The notes beneath the pieces are model-generated. The model did not search any database and had not been told where the DNA came from. It saw nothing but the letters and a program-made list of their open reading frames with translations. 13,038 bases of DNA, taken from positions 1 through 13,038 of the forward strand of contig CAYQUV010000021.1 of the NCBI GenBank assembly GCA_964421005.1, given 5' to 3'. Positions 1-6,990 of the stretch are shown one piece after another. A program made the translations under genes and the position numbers. The DNA comes from CAYQUV01 sp964421005 (GTDB lineage: Bacteria; Patescibacteriota; Minisyncoccia; Minisyncoccales; CG1-02-41-26). Every line of letters begins with the position of its first letter. Position 1 is the stretch's first letter.

Positions 1-54
1 ACTTGTATTGAGTCAACGAGTGCTATAAAGCAGGAGGACTGTGGAACAAGTGGA
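1..54 (+). repeat. In-frame tandem repeat, copy 1 (identical to 127-180)
   Basis: These 54 bases are identical to 127-180, with a 126-base (42-codon) period, inside the Cys-rich CDS. They encode T-C-I-E-S-T-S-A-I-K followed by Q-E-D-C-G-T-S-G. The rest of the unit (55-126) is seen only once, and the window edge cuts the array, so more copies may lie upstream. Confidence 0.95.
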
Positions 55-3000
55 TATACTGGAAGCAATTATTGTTACAATAATGATGTTTACAGAGACT
101 ATGTAACAAGAGAGTGCTCTGGAGGCACTTGTATTGAGTCAACGAGTGCTATAAAGCAGGAGGACTGTGGAACAAGTGGATGCTCAGATGGGACTTGCTG
201 TGAATGTTCATCGATCAATGATTGCACACCTACTATAGATTGGACCTGTAGCGGTAGTTATGAATGCTTAGAATATAGAAGACCATATTGTGATGGTTGT
301 TACTGTACAGATGAAAGTCATTATGACCCTGTTTGTGACTGTACGACTATCAACGCATATCGAGTCAATATCGGTTGTTACAACAAAGGAAAATTATGTT
401 ACAACGGATACGGGACATGCAAATCTGATGGAGAATGCGTCGATGAATACCCACCTGTTGAGCATAATATTCTGGCAAATGGTGTTGAGTATAGTCTTAC
501 AACTATGAATAGTTCCGTAACATTAACTATGAGCGCTGATGACGGAGGAGATGGTAATGGCATAGCTTATTATACGCTTCATAGACAAATAAAGGACCTT
601 AACGGCGTAGTGCTTACAGAAGAAATGGGCGGAGCAGAGTGGGAACACTGGACAGGAAATGGTTGGGGAACTACAGCAGGACAAATCCCAGCAACTGGAA
701 ATGCCTCCAACAATTACGAAACAACATTCACAGACACAATGCCTACTGTCGGAAGGATTTACCGATATGATTCACATGTAGTTGACTCAGCAGGAAATTG
801 GAACAATAGTGGTTCTGGAGTAGAAGTCAAATATTGTGAATGTAGCTCGGGTGATTGCTGCGACGGCTGCAATTTCAGACCTGAGACTTATATCTGCGAT
901 AACTATTATGATCAAGATGAAGGCTGTTTTTATACTTTGCCTAGCGGTAACATAGGTGGGTCATATTATGGATGCGGAAGTGACGTGTGGGTGAGATACA
1001 AAACACGAAGTTGCAGCGGAGACAGTGCGGACTGTACAGGAGCGATCTCTGATTGGGGTGATTATGTCCTTCAAGAAGACTGTTCAGATACAGAGAGATG
1101 TGTAGCTGAAGATGCATACAATTCTGCTTGCTATCCAGCCCAATGTCTCGAAGGAGATTGTTGTTATGACTGCAATTTCAAAGATGCAGGAACTCCTTGT
1201 GGATTTTGCGGCACCTGTTCAGGAAGTTCTAAAGATTGTACTAATGACAAATTACCAGATGAAGCGCCCTGTGGTTCTGATTCAGACTGTTGCAGCGGAT
1301 ATTGTGTCCATAATGTCTGCAGACCGACCGACCCCTTTTGTGGAGACAATTACTGTGACATCGGAGAAGATTCCACAACATGCTCAACAGACTGCCCTCT
1401 TGGCGCAGAACATTGGTGCAGTTTGATAGATAGCAATTATCTTATGGGCGATGAATCGCCTAGATATACCTGTGTTTACGCTAGTGATTACTGTTGTCCG
1501 TGTGGTGACGCTAACTGTCCCCTTACTGATTACAATTGTATTACTAACTCCTGCTGTGAATCAATGTGTGATTATGGCCAAGTCCAAGTTGGAACCACCG
1601 CAATAAAAACGTGTCTTGACCGTCCTGATGGAACTTGTTACTCAATGGATGGAGGCAGTCAATGGACTCAGGATTTCCCCGAAGTAGGAAGGGGTTCACC
1701 ATATTCATTTACTGCACCTCATTGTGAGGCTGAGGTAGTGGTCTATGATTGTACAGCAAGCGAAGATGGATTGCAGTTTTACAACTATGATACAGCAGGA
1801 AAAGGAGCATATTTTATACCTCACGATGAATATGTAGACTATACCGGAACAGGTATAAACCATTTTAAAAAAGATAAGTGCAGGCCTGGAATAGATTACT
1901 ATTGTAAAGATGGTCAGGGTAGATGGGAATATATAAGTCCACCTGATCCTGGAGAATTAAATATATTGACATCGGGTTGGTCTGATGATTCGGGACAGTT
2001 TACCGGAGGCCCTGGAAATCCCGATCCTTTAACCCAATACTATGAAGACCATTGTCTTGCTGATGGCAGATTAAGGGAATATTATCCCGCTCAATCTCCT
2101 ATGGAAACAGCTTATTCCTGCGGAGCCCAAACCGTTGATTGTGCCTCATATAATACCTGTGAAAACGGACAATCAATACTTAAACGCTATTACTGTGAAG
2201 CAGGTGCTTGTGTATTTACATCTGAAGATAGAGACAGTCAGATGGAATTCTGTAATGAAGATAGCGGAACGTGTGTAGCCCAAGTGTGGTTAGGCTATGG
2301 CAGAGGACAAAGCAACTGTTGTGGTGATGATCCAAACGAAGCCAATCCATATGAAGATATAGAAATAACATGTGATGATGGGCAAGATAATGATTGTGAT
2401 GGATTAATTGACTGTGACGACCCGGCTTGTTATGGAACGGCAGCCTGTGGAACAAGCCGTTGTGAAGATTCAATTGTTGCTGTCTGGAATAATCCCGGTT
2501 CTGAATCAAATTGTATTTTTGATTGTACTTATGGAGGAGAAGAAGAATATCCTGTCTGTTACGATGATGGAATTTATACTTTTGTCTGCCCTTCTGATCC
2601 GGGTGCAACTGCTTACAGCCAGGCATGCACCGGAGAATCAGGTTGTGCTGGAACCATTTATTGCAAAGAAGTATCTACTGGCTCTTATAAATGTAAATGG
2701 GTATTTTCAAATTCTGCCGGCCTTCCTTCCTTTTATGATTGTGGCAATGATGGTGAAAATTTTACATGTATTGAAGGTGGTATATGCGGATGCAATAATG
2801 GAGACGATTCAGAAGATTGCTGTCATAAAGTGACCGGGGGCACCGGTACCGCTCCGGGTAATTGGACAGGAGGCACTGGAACATGGCTCGCTCTAGGTGG
2901 AGAGAAACAGTGTTGTGGTGACGATGGAACCGCAGATAACTGGTGCGCCGGAGGTTATACGGCTTGTTTATACGGCGTGTATAAAACTGAAGATATGGCT

Positions 3001-3519
3001 GACAGTGAACCATATATTTGTGAATGTGGAGGAGGGCATTGGATAGACTCTGACTTGGGCGAAAAAAACTGCTGCGGCGATGATGGTGGCGATACAGACG
3101 ATCACTGGGAATCACCATCATCAGTCTGCTGTAAAGGGCACTGGTACAATGCAGGAGACTGCGTTCCAGTTACTGAATCAGGAAATGTAACTATCGGAAC
3201 TGTAACTGTCCATGAAAAAGGGGTAGCAGGCACGAATGACCAAAATGGAATAGTTACTATTACCGGACAAGTTATTTTACATGGGTCATCTAGCAATCCG
3301 GCTCGCTTAATTTTTGGAGATAGAATAGATATAGCAGCAGGAGGAAGTATTGTCATTTATTATGATGCAGAGGGAAACCCCACGGGCATTATAACTAAAT
3401 TAGGGACTAACGACCCAACCAATGAAAATAAGAAAGCAAGTATTTGTGCTTACTATAACGGCATATACTGTGGCGAAGGTAAGATTTGTCAAGATGGATC
3501 TTGTGTCCCAATAGAATAA
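1..3519 (+). CDS. Giant cysteine-rich secreted/surface protein, 5' end outside the window (partial)
   Basis: Reading frame 1 is open from the first base to the TAA at 3517-3519, so 1172 residues are visible and the true start lies upstream. The ATG at 505 is internal. About 110 cysteines (near 10%) are spread over most of the chain, as in disulfide-stapled extracellular proteins. Visible parts: a 42-residue tandem repeat (residues 1-60); a Cys-free Ig/fibronectin-like beta region (147-278); a C-G-D-x-x-C-D-x-G-E-D module (447-465); a MopE-like putative metal-binding motif with D-N-D-C-D-G-x-x-D-C (791-810); three C-C-G-D-D modules (from residues 773, 971 and 1024); a Cys-free Gly/Ile/Val-rich beta segment (1055-1148); and a final Cys cluster. 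There is no C-terminal membrane segment, LPXTG or sorting tail. Gene 3532 starts 12 bases after the stop and is probably cotranscribed. Exact function is unknown; adhesion or metal binding at the surface is inference. An export signal must lie upstream and is not seen. Confidence 0.85.
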   Translation, partial: TCIESTSAIKQEDCGTSGYTGSNYCYNNDVYRDYVTRECSGGTCIESTSAIKQEDCGTSGCSDGTCCECSSINDCTPTIDWTCSGSYECLEYRRPYCDGCYCTDESHYDPVCDCTTINAYRVNIGCYNKGKLCYNGYGTCKSDGECVDEYPPVEHNILANGVEYSLTTMNSSVTLTMSADDGGDGNGIAYYTLHRQIKDLNGVVLTEEMGGAEWEHWTGNGWGTTAGQIPATGNASNNYETTFTDTMPTVGRIYRYDSHVVDSAGNWNNSGSGVEVKYCECSSGDCCDGCNFRPETYICDNYYDQDEGCFYTLPSGNIGGSYYGCGSDVWVRYKTRSCSGDSADCTGAISDWGDYVLQEDCSDTERCVAEDAYNSACYPAQCLEGDCCYDCNFKDAGTPCGFCGTCSGSSKDCTNDKLPDEAPCGSDSDCCSGYCVHNVCRPTDPFCGDNYCDIGEDSTTCSTDCPLGAEHWCSLIDSNYLMGDESPRYTCVYASDYCCPCGDANCPLTDYNCITNSCCESMCDYGQVQVGTTAIKTCLDRPDGTCYSMDGGSQWTQDFPEVGRGSPYSFTAPHCEAEVVVYDCTASEDGLQFYNYDTAGKGAYFIPHDEYVDYTGTGINHFKKDKCRPGIDYYCKDGQGRWEYISPPDPGELNILTSGWSDDSGQFTGGPGNPDPLTQYYEDHCLADGRLREYYPAQSPMETAYSCGAQTVDCASYNTCENGQSILKRYYCEAGACVFTSEDRDSQMEFCNEDSGTCVAQVWLGYGRGQSNCCGDDPNEANPYEDIEITCDDGQDNDCDGLIDCDDPACYGTAACGTSRCEDSIVAVWNNPGSESNCIFDCTYGGEEEYPVCYDDGIYTFVCPSDPGATAYSQACTGESGCAGTIYCKEVSTGSYKCKWVFSNSAGLPSFYDCGNDGENFTCIEGGICGCNNGDDSEDCCHKVTGGTGTAPGNWTGGTGTWLALGGEKQCCGDDGTADNWCAGGYTACLYGVYKTEDMADSEPYICECGGGHWIDSDLGEKNCCGDDGGDTDDHWESPSSVCCKGHWYNAGDCVPVTESGNVTIGTVTVHEKGVAGTNDQNGIVTITGQVILHGSSSNPARLIFGDRIDIAAGGSIVIYYDAEGNPTGIITKLGTNDPTNENKKASICAYYNGIYCGEGKICQDGSCVPIE
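127..180 (+). repeat. In-frame tandem repeat, copy 2 (identical to 1-54)
   Basis: This is a perfect 54-base match to the first bases of the window. After base 180 the sequence diverges at once (Gly-Cys-Ser instead of Gly-Tyr-Thr). No synonymous change separates the copies, which points to a recent duplication, to gene conversion, or to an assembly artefact at a repeat. Confidence 0.95.
2371..2430 (+). other. MopE-like putative calcium/metal-binding motif within the Cys-rich protein
   Basis: Residues 791-810 of the visible protein read C-D-D-G-Q-D-N-D-C-D-G and then L-I-D-C-D-D-P-A-C. This is the D-x-D-N-D-C-D-G-x-x-D pattern known from the putative metal-binding motif family named after methanotroph MopE. 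Alternating Asp/Asn side chains resemble an EF-hand or thrombospondin-type Ca loop, with flanking cysteines that could staple it. Only one clear copy is seen. Confidence 0.7.
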
Positions 3520-3531
3520 AAACCTATTATT

Positions 3532-4020
3532 ATGCAATTAAAAAAATATTCTTTTCTCATCATTGCTTTAGTTATTGTTGTTGTTTTAGGAATTATTTAT
3601 TTTTTTGAAGTCTTGCCTTCTACAGAAAAAATAAGTGAACAACAAAAAAAAGAAATATTGGAAAAAACCAATCAGCAATTGGTCTGGAAACTCAGTTTCG
3701 GTGTTTCGTCTAAAGGTTATCCTATGTTTACTTTTGGAAAATTCTCTAAAGATCCAAGAAATGTTAAACCCGGTGAAACTTTCTATACCTCAATTAGAGT
3801 ACAAGACCCAGACGGAATATCTCAAGTAAAATTCACCATAATAGGCCAAGAAGAAACTTTAAAAAAAGAAATTAACCTTGAATTGGTTGAGGGAGATGAG
3901 TTTTCGGGAGAGTGGCAAGGAAGTTTAGTTATTCCTGAAAATATAACCCATATTACCCGTGTTGATTTTTACGCTCAGAACAAATTAGGCAAAGAGAGAA
4001 GTTTGAATTTAGAACAGTAG
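3532..4020 (+). CDS. Membrane-anchored protein with one extracellular Ig-like beta domain
   Basis: This is a 162-residue protein. Residues 7-26 are a hydrophobic N-terminal helix after a Lys-rich start, best read as an uncleaved anchor with the rest outside. A charged linker (about 30-48) leads to a beta domain (about 51-160) with the segments L-S-F-G-V-S-S-K-G-Y-P-M-F, a D-P-D-G-I turn and G-E-W-Q-G-S-L. The family was not recognised beyond 'Ig-like'. The domain is a close paralogue of the one in the 4251 gene, with long stretches identical at DNA level. This protein stops right after K-L-G-K-E-R-S-L, exactly where the paralogue continues into a linker and sorting tail. The ATG follows the upstream stop by 12 bases and has no Shine-Dalgarno sequence, suggesting cotranscription with the giant Cys-rich gene. 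Role unknown; no catalytic motif is seen. Confidence 0.8.
   Translation: MQLKKYSFLIIALVIVVVLGIIYFFEVLPSTEKISEQQKKEILEKTNQQLVWKLSFGVSSKGYPMFTFGKFSKDPRNVKPGETFYTSIRVQDPDGISQVKFTIIGQEETLKKEINLELVEGDEFSGEWQGSLVIPENITHITRVDFYAQNKLGKERSLNLEQ
3689..3927 (+). repeat. Paralogous DNA repeat, copy A (matches 4333-4610)
   Basis: Three blocks match the second gene almost base for base: 3689-3731 equals 4333-4375 (43 bases), 3765-3821 equals 4409-4465 (57 bases), and 3881-3927 matches 4564-4610 with one mismatch in 47. Third codon positions are conserved inside the blocks, so this is shared DNA ancestry and not only protein similarity. Between blocks the copies differ, and copy B carries 39 extra bases. 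Confidence 0.95.
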
Positions 4021-4141
4021 TTAACTTTTCTATTTATTTCTTAAACCTTTTATTGACAAATCCCCTTATTGACCGGTTTTTAATTTTATTACTATGGTAA
4101 TTTTAAAAAATCTATAATTTCTTAAGAATCCCTTAAGTTTT

Positions 4142-4170
4142 TTGACTTTTTCGAAAAAAAGCGTTAATAT
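4142..4170 (+). promoter_or_regulatory. Sigma70-type promoter for the 4251 gene
   Basis: The -35 box is TTGACT (4142-4147) and the -10 box is TAATAT (4165-4170), with an ideal 17-base spacer. Transcription would start near 4177, giving a leader of about 70 bases. It is the only promoter in the window with a near-consensus -35 box; the others are of extended -10 type. Confidence 0.7.
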
Positions 4171-4224
4171 AAAAAGTAGTTTATAAGTTGTTCTTAAAAA
4201 ACTAAATAATGTTTTCATCTTAAA

Positions 4225-4245
4225 CCACTTCACATAAGGAGGTGG
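4225..4245 (+). promoter_or_regulatory. Strong Shine-Dalgarno site buried in a short hairpin
   Basis: TAAGGAGGT (4235-4243) is a perfect match to the 16S tail, and AGGAGG (4237-4242) sits 8 bases before the ATG at 4251. This fixes the start: the GTG at 4242 lies inside the Shine-Dalgarno itself. Bases 4225-4231 (CCACTTC) can pair with 4239-4245 (GAGGTGG) in a 7-bp stem with one G-U pair and a 7-base loop, which would mask most of the site. Confidence 0.6.
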
Positions 4246-4250
4246 AAAAA

Positions 4251-5063
4251 ATGAAAAGGATAATGGTTTTTCTTATAGGGTTGGCAATATGCGGAGTTCT
4301 TGCCCCGGAAATGATTTTGGCACAAAAATGGGAACTCAGTTTCGGTGTTTCGTCTAAAGGTTATCCTATGTTTACCTCTGGAAAATTCTCCAGAGACCTA
4401 AGATATGCTAAACCCGGTGAAACTTTCTATACCTCAATTAGAGTACAAGACCCAGACGGAATATCCGAAGTAAAATTTAGCCTCTTAGGATATCGAGGAT
4501 TTATATCATGCAGCCCAACTGAAATCAAAGGTGAATTAAAATGGATAAAAGAAACTAATCTTAAATTGGTTGAGGGAGATGAGTTTTCAGGAGAGTGGCA
4601 AGGAAGTTTAATTATCCCCGAGAAATTAGCGAGTGCTCCGATAAGTGATCCAAATTGGCACCTTATCCCTGATGATGTAGCAAATGTAATAGAGTGCGAA
4701 TTTTATGCAAAGAATAAATTGGGGAAAGAAAGAAGTTTAAGAGTCTGGCTTTCTTATTCCCGTTATACTGCTGTAGAAGACAAATATAATAAAGGACCAT
4801 CAGTATTTACTCTTTCTCAGAACTATCCAAATCCCTTTAATCCGAGAACAGAAATTTCTTTCGGTTTGCCCAAAGATTCCTATGTTACTTTAACGGTATT
4901 CAATGCTCTCGGCCAGAAGGTAGCCACTCTAGTAAATGAGAAAAGACAGGCTGGTAACTATCGGGTAACATGGGACGGAACAGGGTTTCCAACCGGTATC
5001 TATTTCTATCGTCTGGAAAGCCAAGGTTTCTCGGAAACCAAAAAGATGCTCTTGATGAAATAA
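4251..5063 (+). CDS. Secreted Ig-like domain protein with T9SS type A (Por) C-terminal sorting tail
   Basis: This is a 270-residue protein with a classic signal peptide (Lys-Arg start, hydrophobic core 4-22, likely cleavage after I-L-A at 24 before Gln-Lys-Trp). Residues 27-168 are the beta domain shared with the 3532 gene, including D-P-D-G-I (67-71) and G-E-W-Q-G-S-L (114-120), enlarged by about 13 residues around 80-103 and again near 126-145. After a linker, residues 186-270 are a textbook Por-type sorting domain: F-T-L-S-Q-N-Y-P-N-P-F-N-P, then V-F-N-A-L-G-Q-K-V-A-T-L-V, G-I-Y-F-Y-R-L, and an E-T-K-K-M-L-L-M-K end. In FCB bacteria this tail directs export across the outer membrane by T9SS and surface attachment. 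No T9SS gene is in the window. The gene has its own promoter, strong RBS and terminator, so it is a single-gene unit, unlike its neighbours; it may be a transferred or rebuilt gene. Confidence 0.9.
   Translation: MKRIMVFLIGLAICGVLAPEMILAQKWELSFGVSSKGYPMFTSGKFSRDLRYAKPGETFYTSIRVQDPDGISEVKFSLLGYRGFISCSPTEIKGELKWIKETNLKLVEGDEFSGEWQGSLIIPEKLASAPISDPNWHLIPDDVANVIECEFYAKNKLGKERSLRVWLSYSRYTAVEDKYNKGPSVFTLSQNYPNPFNPRTEISFGLPKDSYVTLTVFNALGQKVATLVNEKRQAGNYRVTWDGTGFPTGIYFYRLESQGFSETKKMLLMK
4333..4610 (+). repeat. Paralogous DNA repeat, copy B (matches 3689-3927)
   Basis: This is the counterpart of 3689-3927: the offset is 644 bases for the first two blocks and 683 for the third, owing to a 39-base net insertion. 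It marks the part of this gene shared at DNA level with the anchored paralogue; signal peptide, linker and sorting tail lie outside it. Confidence 0.95.
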
Positions 5064-5073
5064 AAACATTTTC

Positions 5074-5112
5074 AAAAAGTCGGTGTACCTGATTAATGGA
5101 CACCGACTTTTT
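5074..5112 (+). terminator. Intrinsic terminator after the 4251 gene
   Basis: A 13-bp perfect stem pairs 5074-5086 (AAAAAGTCGGTGT) with 5100-5112 (ACACCGACTTTTT) around a 13-base loop, ending in a T-run, 10 bases after the stop codon. The A-run on the left arm makes it potentially bidirectional. It separates the secreted-protein gene from the glycosyltransferase operon. Confidence 0.9.
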
Positions 5113-5216
5113 ATTCCAATTTGATATATTTTTATCAGATTTCTCTCCTCTTCTTGTCATCAGGAGTTTTTTTGTTAAAATTGAGTAAGAAAGATTTATT
5201 AATAATTTCCTTTCTT

Positions 5217-5975
5217 ATGATTTCAATTATAGCACCCGCTTACAATGAACAAGAAACTATTAGAGATTTTATTGATACTTTCAAGAAAATTGGAGATTTC
5301 AAAAATCTCGATTATGAATTAATAATAGTAAATGATGGCAGCAAAGATAATACTTTCAACATTTTAAAAGAACTTAAAGAAAGAGATAAACAACTAAGAA
5401 TAAAAAATCATAAAACAAATCTTGGCTTTGGAGCCGCCTTGAAAACAGGAATTGAGGCAGCAAAAGGCAATATTATCGTGACTATGGACTCTGATTTGAC
5501 CCATCCTCCTTCTTTTGTAAAAAAACTTGTTTCTTATCTTGAAAAAAATAATCTTGATGTCTGTGTCGCATCAAGATATATTAAAGGAGGAGGAATGAAA
5601 AACGTACCTTTTTATAGAGTTGTTTTAAGCAGATTTGCTAATCTTTTTTTCTTTATTTTTTTGTGTCCTGTAAAAGATGTTACTTCTGGATTCAAGGCTT
5701 ACAGCAAGAAAATTAAGGAAATAAAAATTGAAAACAAGGATTTTTCTGTTCAAATAGAGATAATGACAAAACTTGCCAAAGAAAAGGTAAAATTTGGAGA
5801 AATCCCTTTTATCTTAGTAAACAGGGAAAAGGGACAAAGCAAATTCAAATTTTTAAAAATGTTACCCAAATACACTCTGAATGTATTAAAATTAATCATA
5901 ATAAAATATAAAAATGAAAATCTGTATTATTTTAGGGACAAGACCAGAAATAATCAAGATGAGTCCCATAATTAA
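5217..5975 (+). CDS. GT2 glycosyltransferase, polyprenyl-phosphate mannose synthase-like (DPM1 type)
   Basis: This 252-residue soluble protein probably transfers a hexose, likely mannose, from a nucleotide sugar to polyprenyl phosphate at the cytoplasmic membrane face. Motifs: I-I-A-P-A-Y-N-E (4-11), V-N-D-G-S (38-42), the metal-binding D-S-D (91-93) in M-D-S-D-L-T-H-P-P, A-S-R-Y-I-K-G-G-G (118-126), D-V-T-S-G-F-K-A-Y (154-162) and R-E-K-G-Q-S-K-F (203-210). All follow the DPM1 pattern. There is no C-terminal GtrA-like membrane domain. The ATG at 5217 is chosen because GT2 proteins begin at this strand; a TTG at 5172 with AGGAG (5162-5166) five bases upstream is a real alternative, adding 15 residues. 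The 3' end overlaps the epimerase gene by 62 bases, so the two are coupled. First gene of a four-gene operon. Donor sugar is inferred from family only. Confidence 0.85.
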   Translation: MISIIAPAYNEQETIRDFIDTFKKIGDFKNLDYELIIVNDGSKDNTFNILKELKERDKQLRIKNHKTNLGFGAALKTGIEAAKGNIIVTMDSDLTHPPSFVKKLVSYLEKNNLDVCVASRYIKGGGMKNVPFYRVVLSRFANLFFFIFLCPVKDVTSGFKAYSKKIKEIKIENKDFSVQIEIMTKLAKEKVKFGEIPFILVNREKGQSKFKFLKMLPKYTLNVLKLIIIKYKNENLYYFRDKTRNNQDESHN

Positions 5976-6990
5976 AGAATCTGAAAAACAAAAAATAAAT
6001 TATTTTATTATCCATACAAACCAACATTACTCAGAAGACTTGGGTAAGGTATTTTTTAAAGATTTAGAATTAGCTCAGCCAAAATATAATTTAAGAGTTG
6101 GCTCTGGAACTCAGGCTGAAGAAACAGGAAGGATATTACAGAGAGTAGAAAAAGTTTTAATCAAAGAAAAACCAGCTCTTGTTCTAGTAGAAGGAGATAC
6201 TAATACAGTTTTGGGAGGGGCTTTGGCCGCAACAAAATTGAATATCAAAGTCGGTCATGTAGAAGCAGGTTTAAGATCTTACTACTTTGAGATGCCAGAG
6301 GAAATAAACAGAATTTTGACTGACCATTGTTCTGATTTTTTATTTGCTCCAACAAAAAAAGCAAAGGAAATTTTAATTGGAGAAGGAATTTCTAAAGATA
6401 AAATCTTTGTTACTGGAAATACTATTGTTGACGCAATATATCAAAATTTAAAAATTGCTGAAAAGAAATCAAAAGTTTTAAAAAAATTAAACTTGGAAAA
6501 AGAAAAATATTTTTTATTAACTGCTCATCGTCAGGAAAATGTAGATAAAAAGGAAAGATTAAAAGGAATTTTAGAGGGACTAAAATTAGTTTATAGAAAA
6601 TTTAATTTGCCTATAATTTATCCGATCCATCCCAGAACAAAAAAAATGATTCAAAAATTTAATTTAAAAATTCCCAAAGGAACCAAGATTATTAAACCAG
6701 TTGGTTATTTAGATTTTCTTCAACTTGAAGCAAAAGCAAAATTAGTTTTAACTGACTCCGGTGGAATACAGGAAGAAACTTGTATCTTAAAAGTCCCCTG
6801 CCTTACCTTAAGAAACAACACCGAAAGGCCGGAGACATTAGAAATAGGTAGTAATATTCTAGTCGGAATAAATCCTCAAAAGATTTTAAGAGAAGCTGAA
6901 AAAATATTAAAAAGAAAAAGAAGATGGAAGAATCCATTTGGAAAAGGGGACAGTGCAAAAAAAATAATAAATATTATTAAAAAAATATGA
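5914..6990 (+). CDS. wecB: UDP-N-acetylglucosamine 2-epimerase (non-hydrolysing)
   Basis: This 358-residue protein has the usual family length and interconverts UDP-GlcNAc and UDP-ManNAc in the cytoplasm. Family motifs in order: G-T-R-P-E (8-12), Q-H-Y-S (37-40), E-G-D-T-N-T (93-98), H-V-E-A-G-L-R-S (115-122), P-E-E-I-N-R (128-133), T-A-H-R-Q-E-N (203-209), H-P-R-T (239-242), L-T-D-S-G-G-I-Q-E-E (279-288) and R-N-N-T-E-R-P-E-T (300-308). Asp95, Glu117, Glu130 and His205 correspond to the catalytic residues known in E. coli WecB. The ATG has no Shine-Dalgarno and lies inside the end of the GT2 gene; the stop overlaps the next ATG as ATGA (6987-6990). No UDP-ManNAc dehydrogenase (WecC) follows, so ManNAc itself or a product made elsewhere is the likely output. 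Confidence 0.95.
   Translation: MKICIILGTRPEIIKMSPIIKESEKQKINYFIIHTNQHYSEDLGKVFFKDLELAQPKYNLRVGSGTQAEETGRILQRVEKVLIKEKPALVLVEGDTNTVLGGALAATKLNIKVGHVEAGLRSYYFEMPEEINRILTDHCSDFLFAPTKKAKEILIGEGISKDKIFVTGNTIVDAIYQNLKIAEKKSKVLKKLNLEKEKYFLLTAHRQENVDKKERLKGILEGLKLVYRKFNLPIIYPIHPRTKKMIQKFNLKIPKGTKIIKPVGYLDFLQLEAKAKLVLTDSGGIQEETCILKVPCLTLRNNTERPETLEIGSNILVGINPQKILREAEKILKRKRRWKNPFGKGDSAKKIINIIKKI

Larger units (their letters stand above)
4021..4250 (+). other. 230-base AT-rich intergenic region with promoter and leader
   Basis: There is no gene here. It holds a sigma70-type promoter (4142-4170), a leader of about 70 bases and a hairpin over the ribosome binding site (4225-4245), each listed separately. 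A weak 6-bp stem (4121-4126 with 4132-4137) followed by six T could be a poor terminator for the upstream genes. The octamer TTATTGAC occurs twice (4050-4057 and 4066-4073), with no good -10 box at the right distance. Confidence 0.7.

Noticed and set aside
290..508. Short open frame overlapping the Cys-rich gene
   Set aside because: It is a shadow in another frame of clearly coding DNA, with no ribosome binding site and no recognisable content. The same applies to the open frames at 1112-1426, 2408-2833 and 3635-3829 on the plus strand, and 1164-1349, 2216-2626, 2762-3121 and 3102-3356 on the minus strand.
505..3519. ATG at 505 as the start of the Cys-rich gene
   Set aside because: The same frame is open with identical Cys-rich character back to base 1, including the tandem repeat, so this Met is internal and lies within the Ig-like domain.
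4242..4250. GTG at 4242 as start of the sorting-tail gene
   Set aside because: It lies within the Shine-Dalgarno AGGAGG itself; the ATG at 4251 has correct spacing and gives a normal signal peptide.
4900..5160. Minus-strand open frame across the end of the sorting-tail gene
   Set aside because: It reads through the intrinsic terminator and is antisense to a well-supported domain; no start signal is seen.
5121..5216. N-terminal extension of the DPM1-like GT2 from TTG 5121
   Set aside because: There is no ribosome binding site at 5121 and the extra hydrophobic residues do not belong to the GT2 fold. The TTG at 5172 with AGGAG remains possible and is noted in the gene entry.
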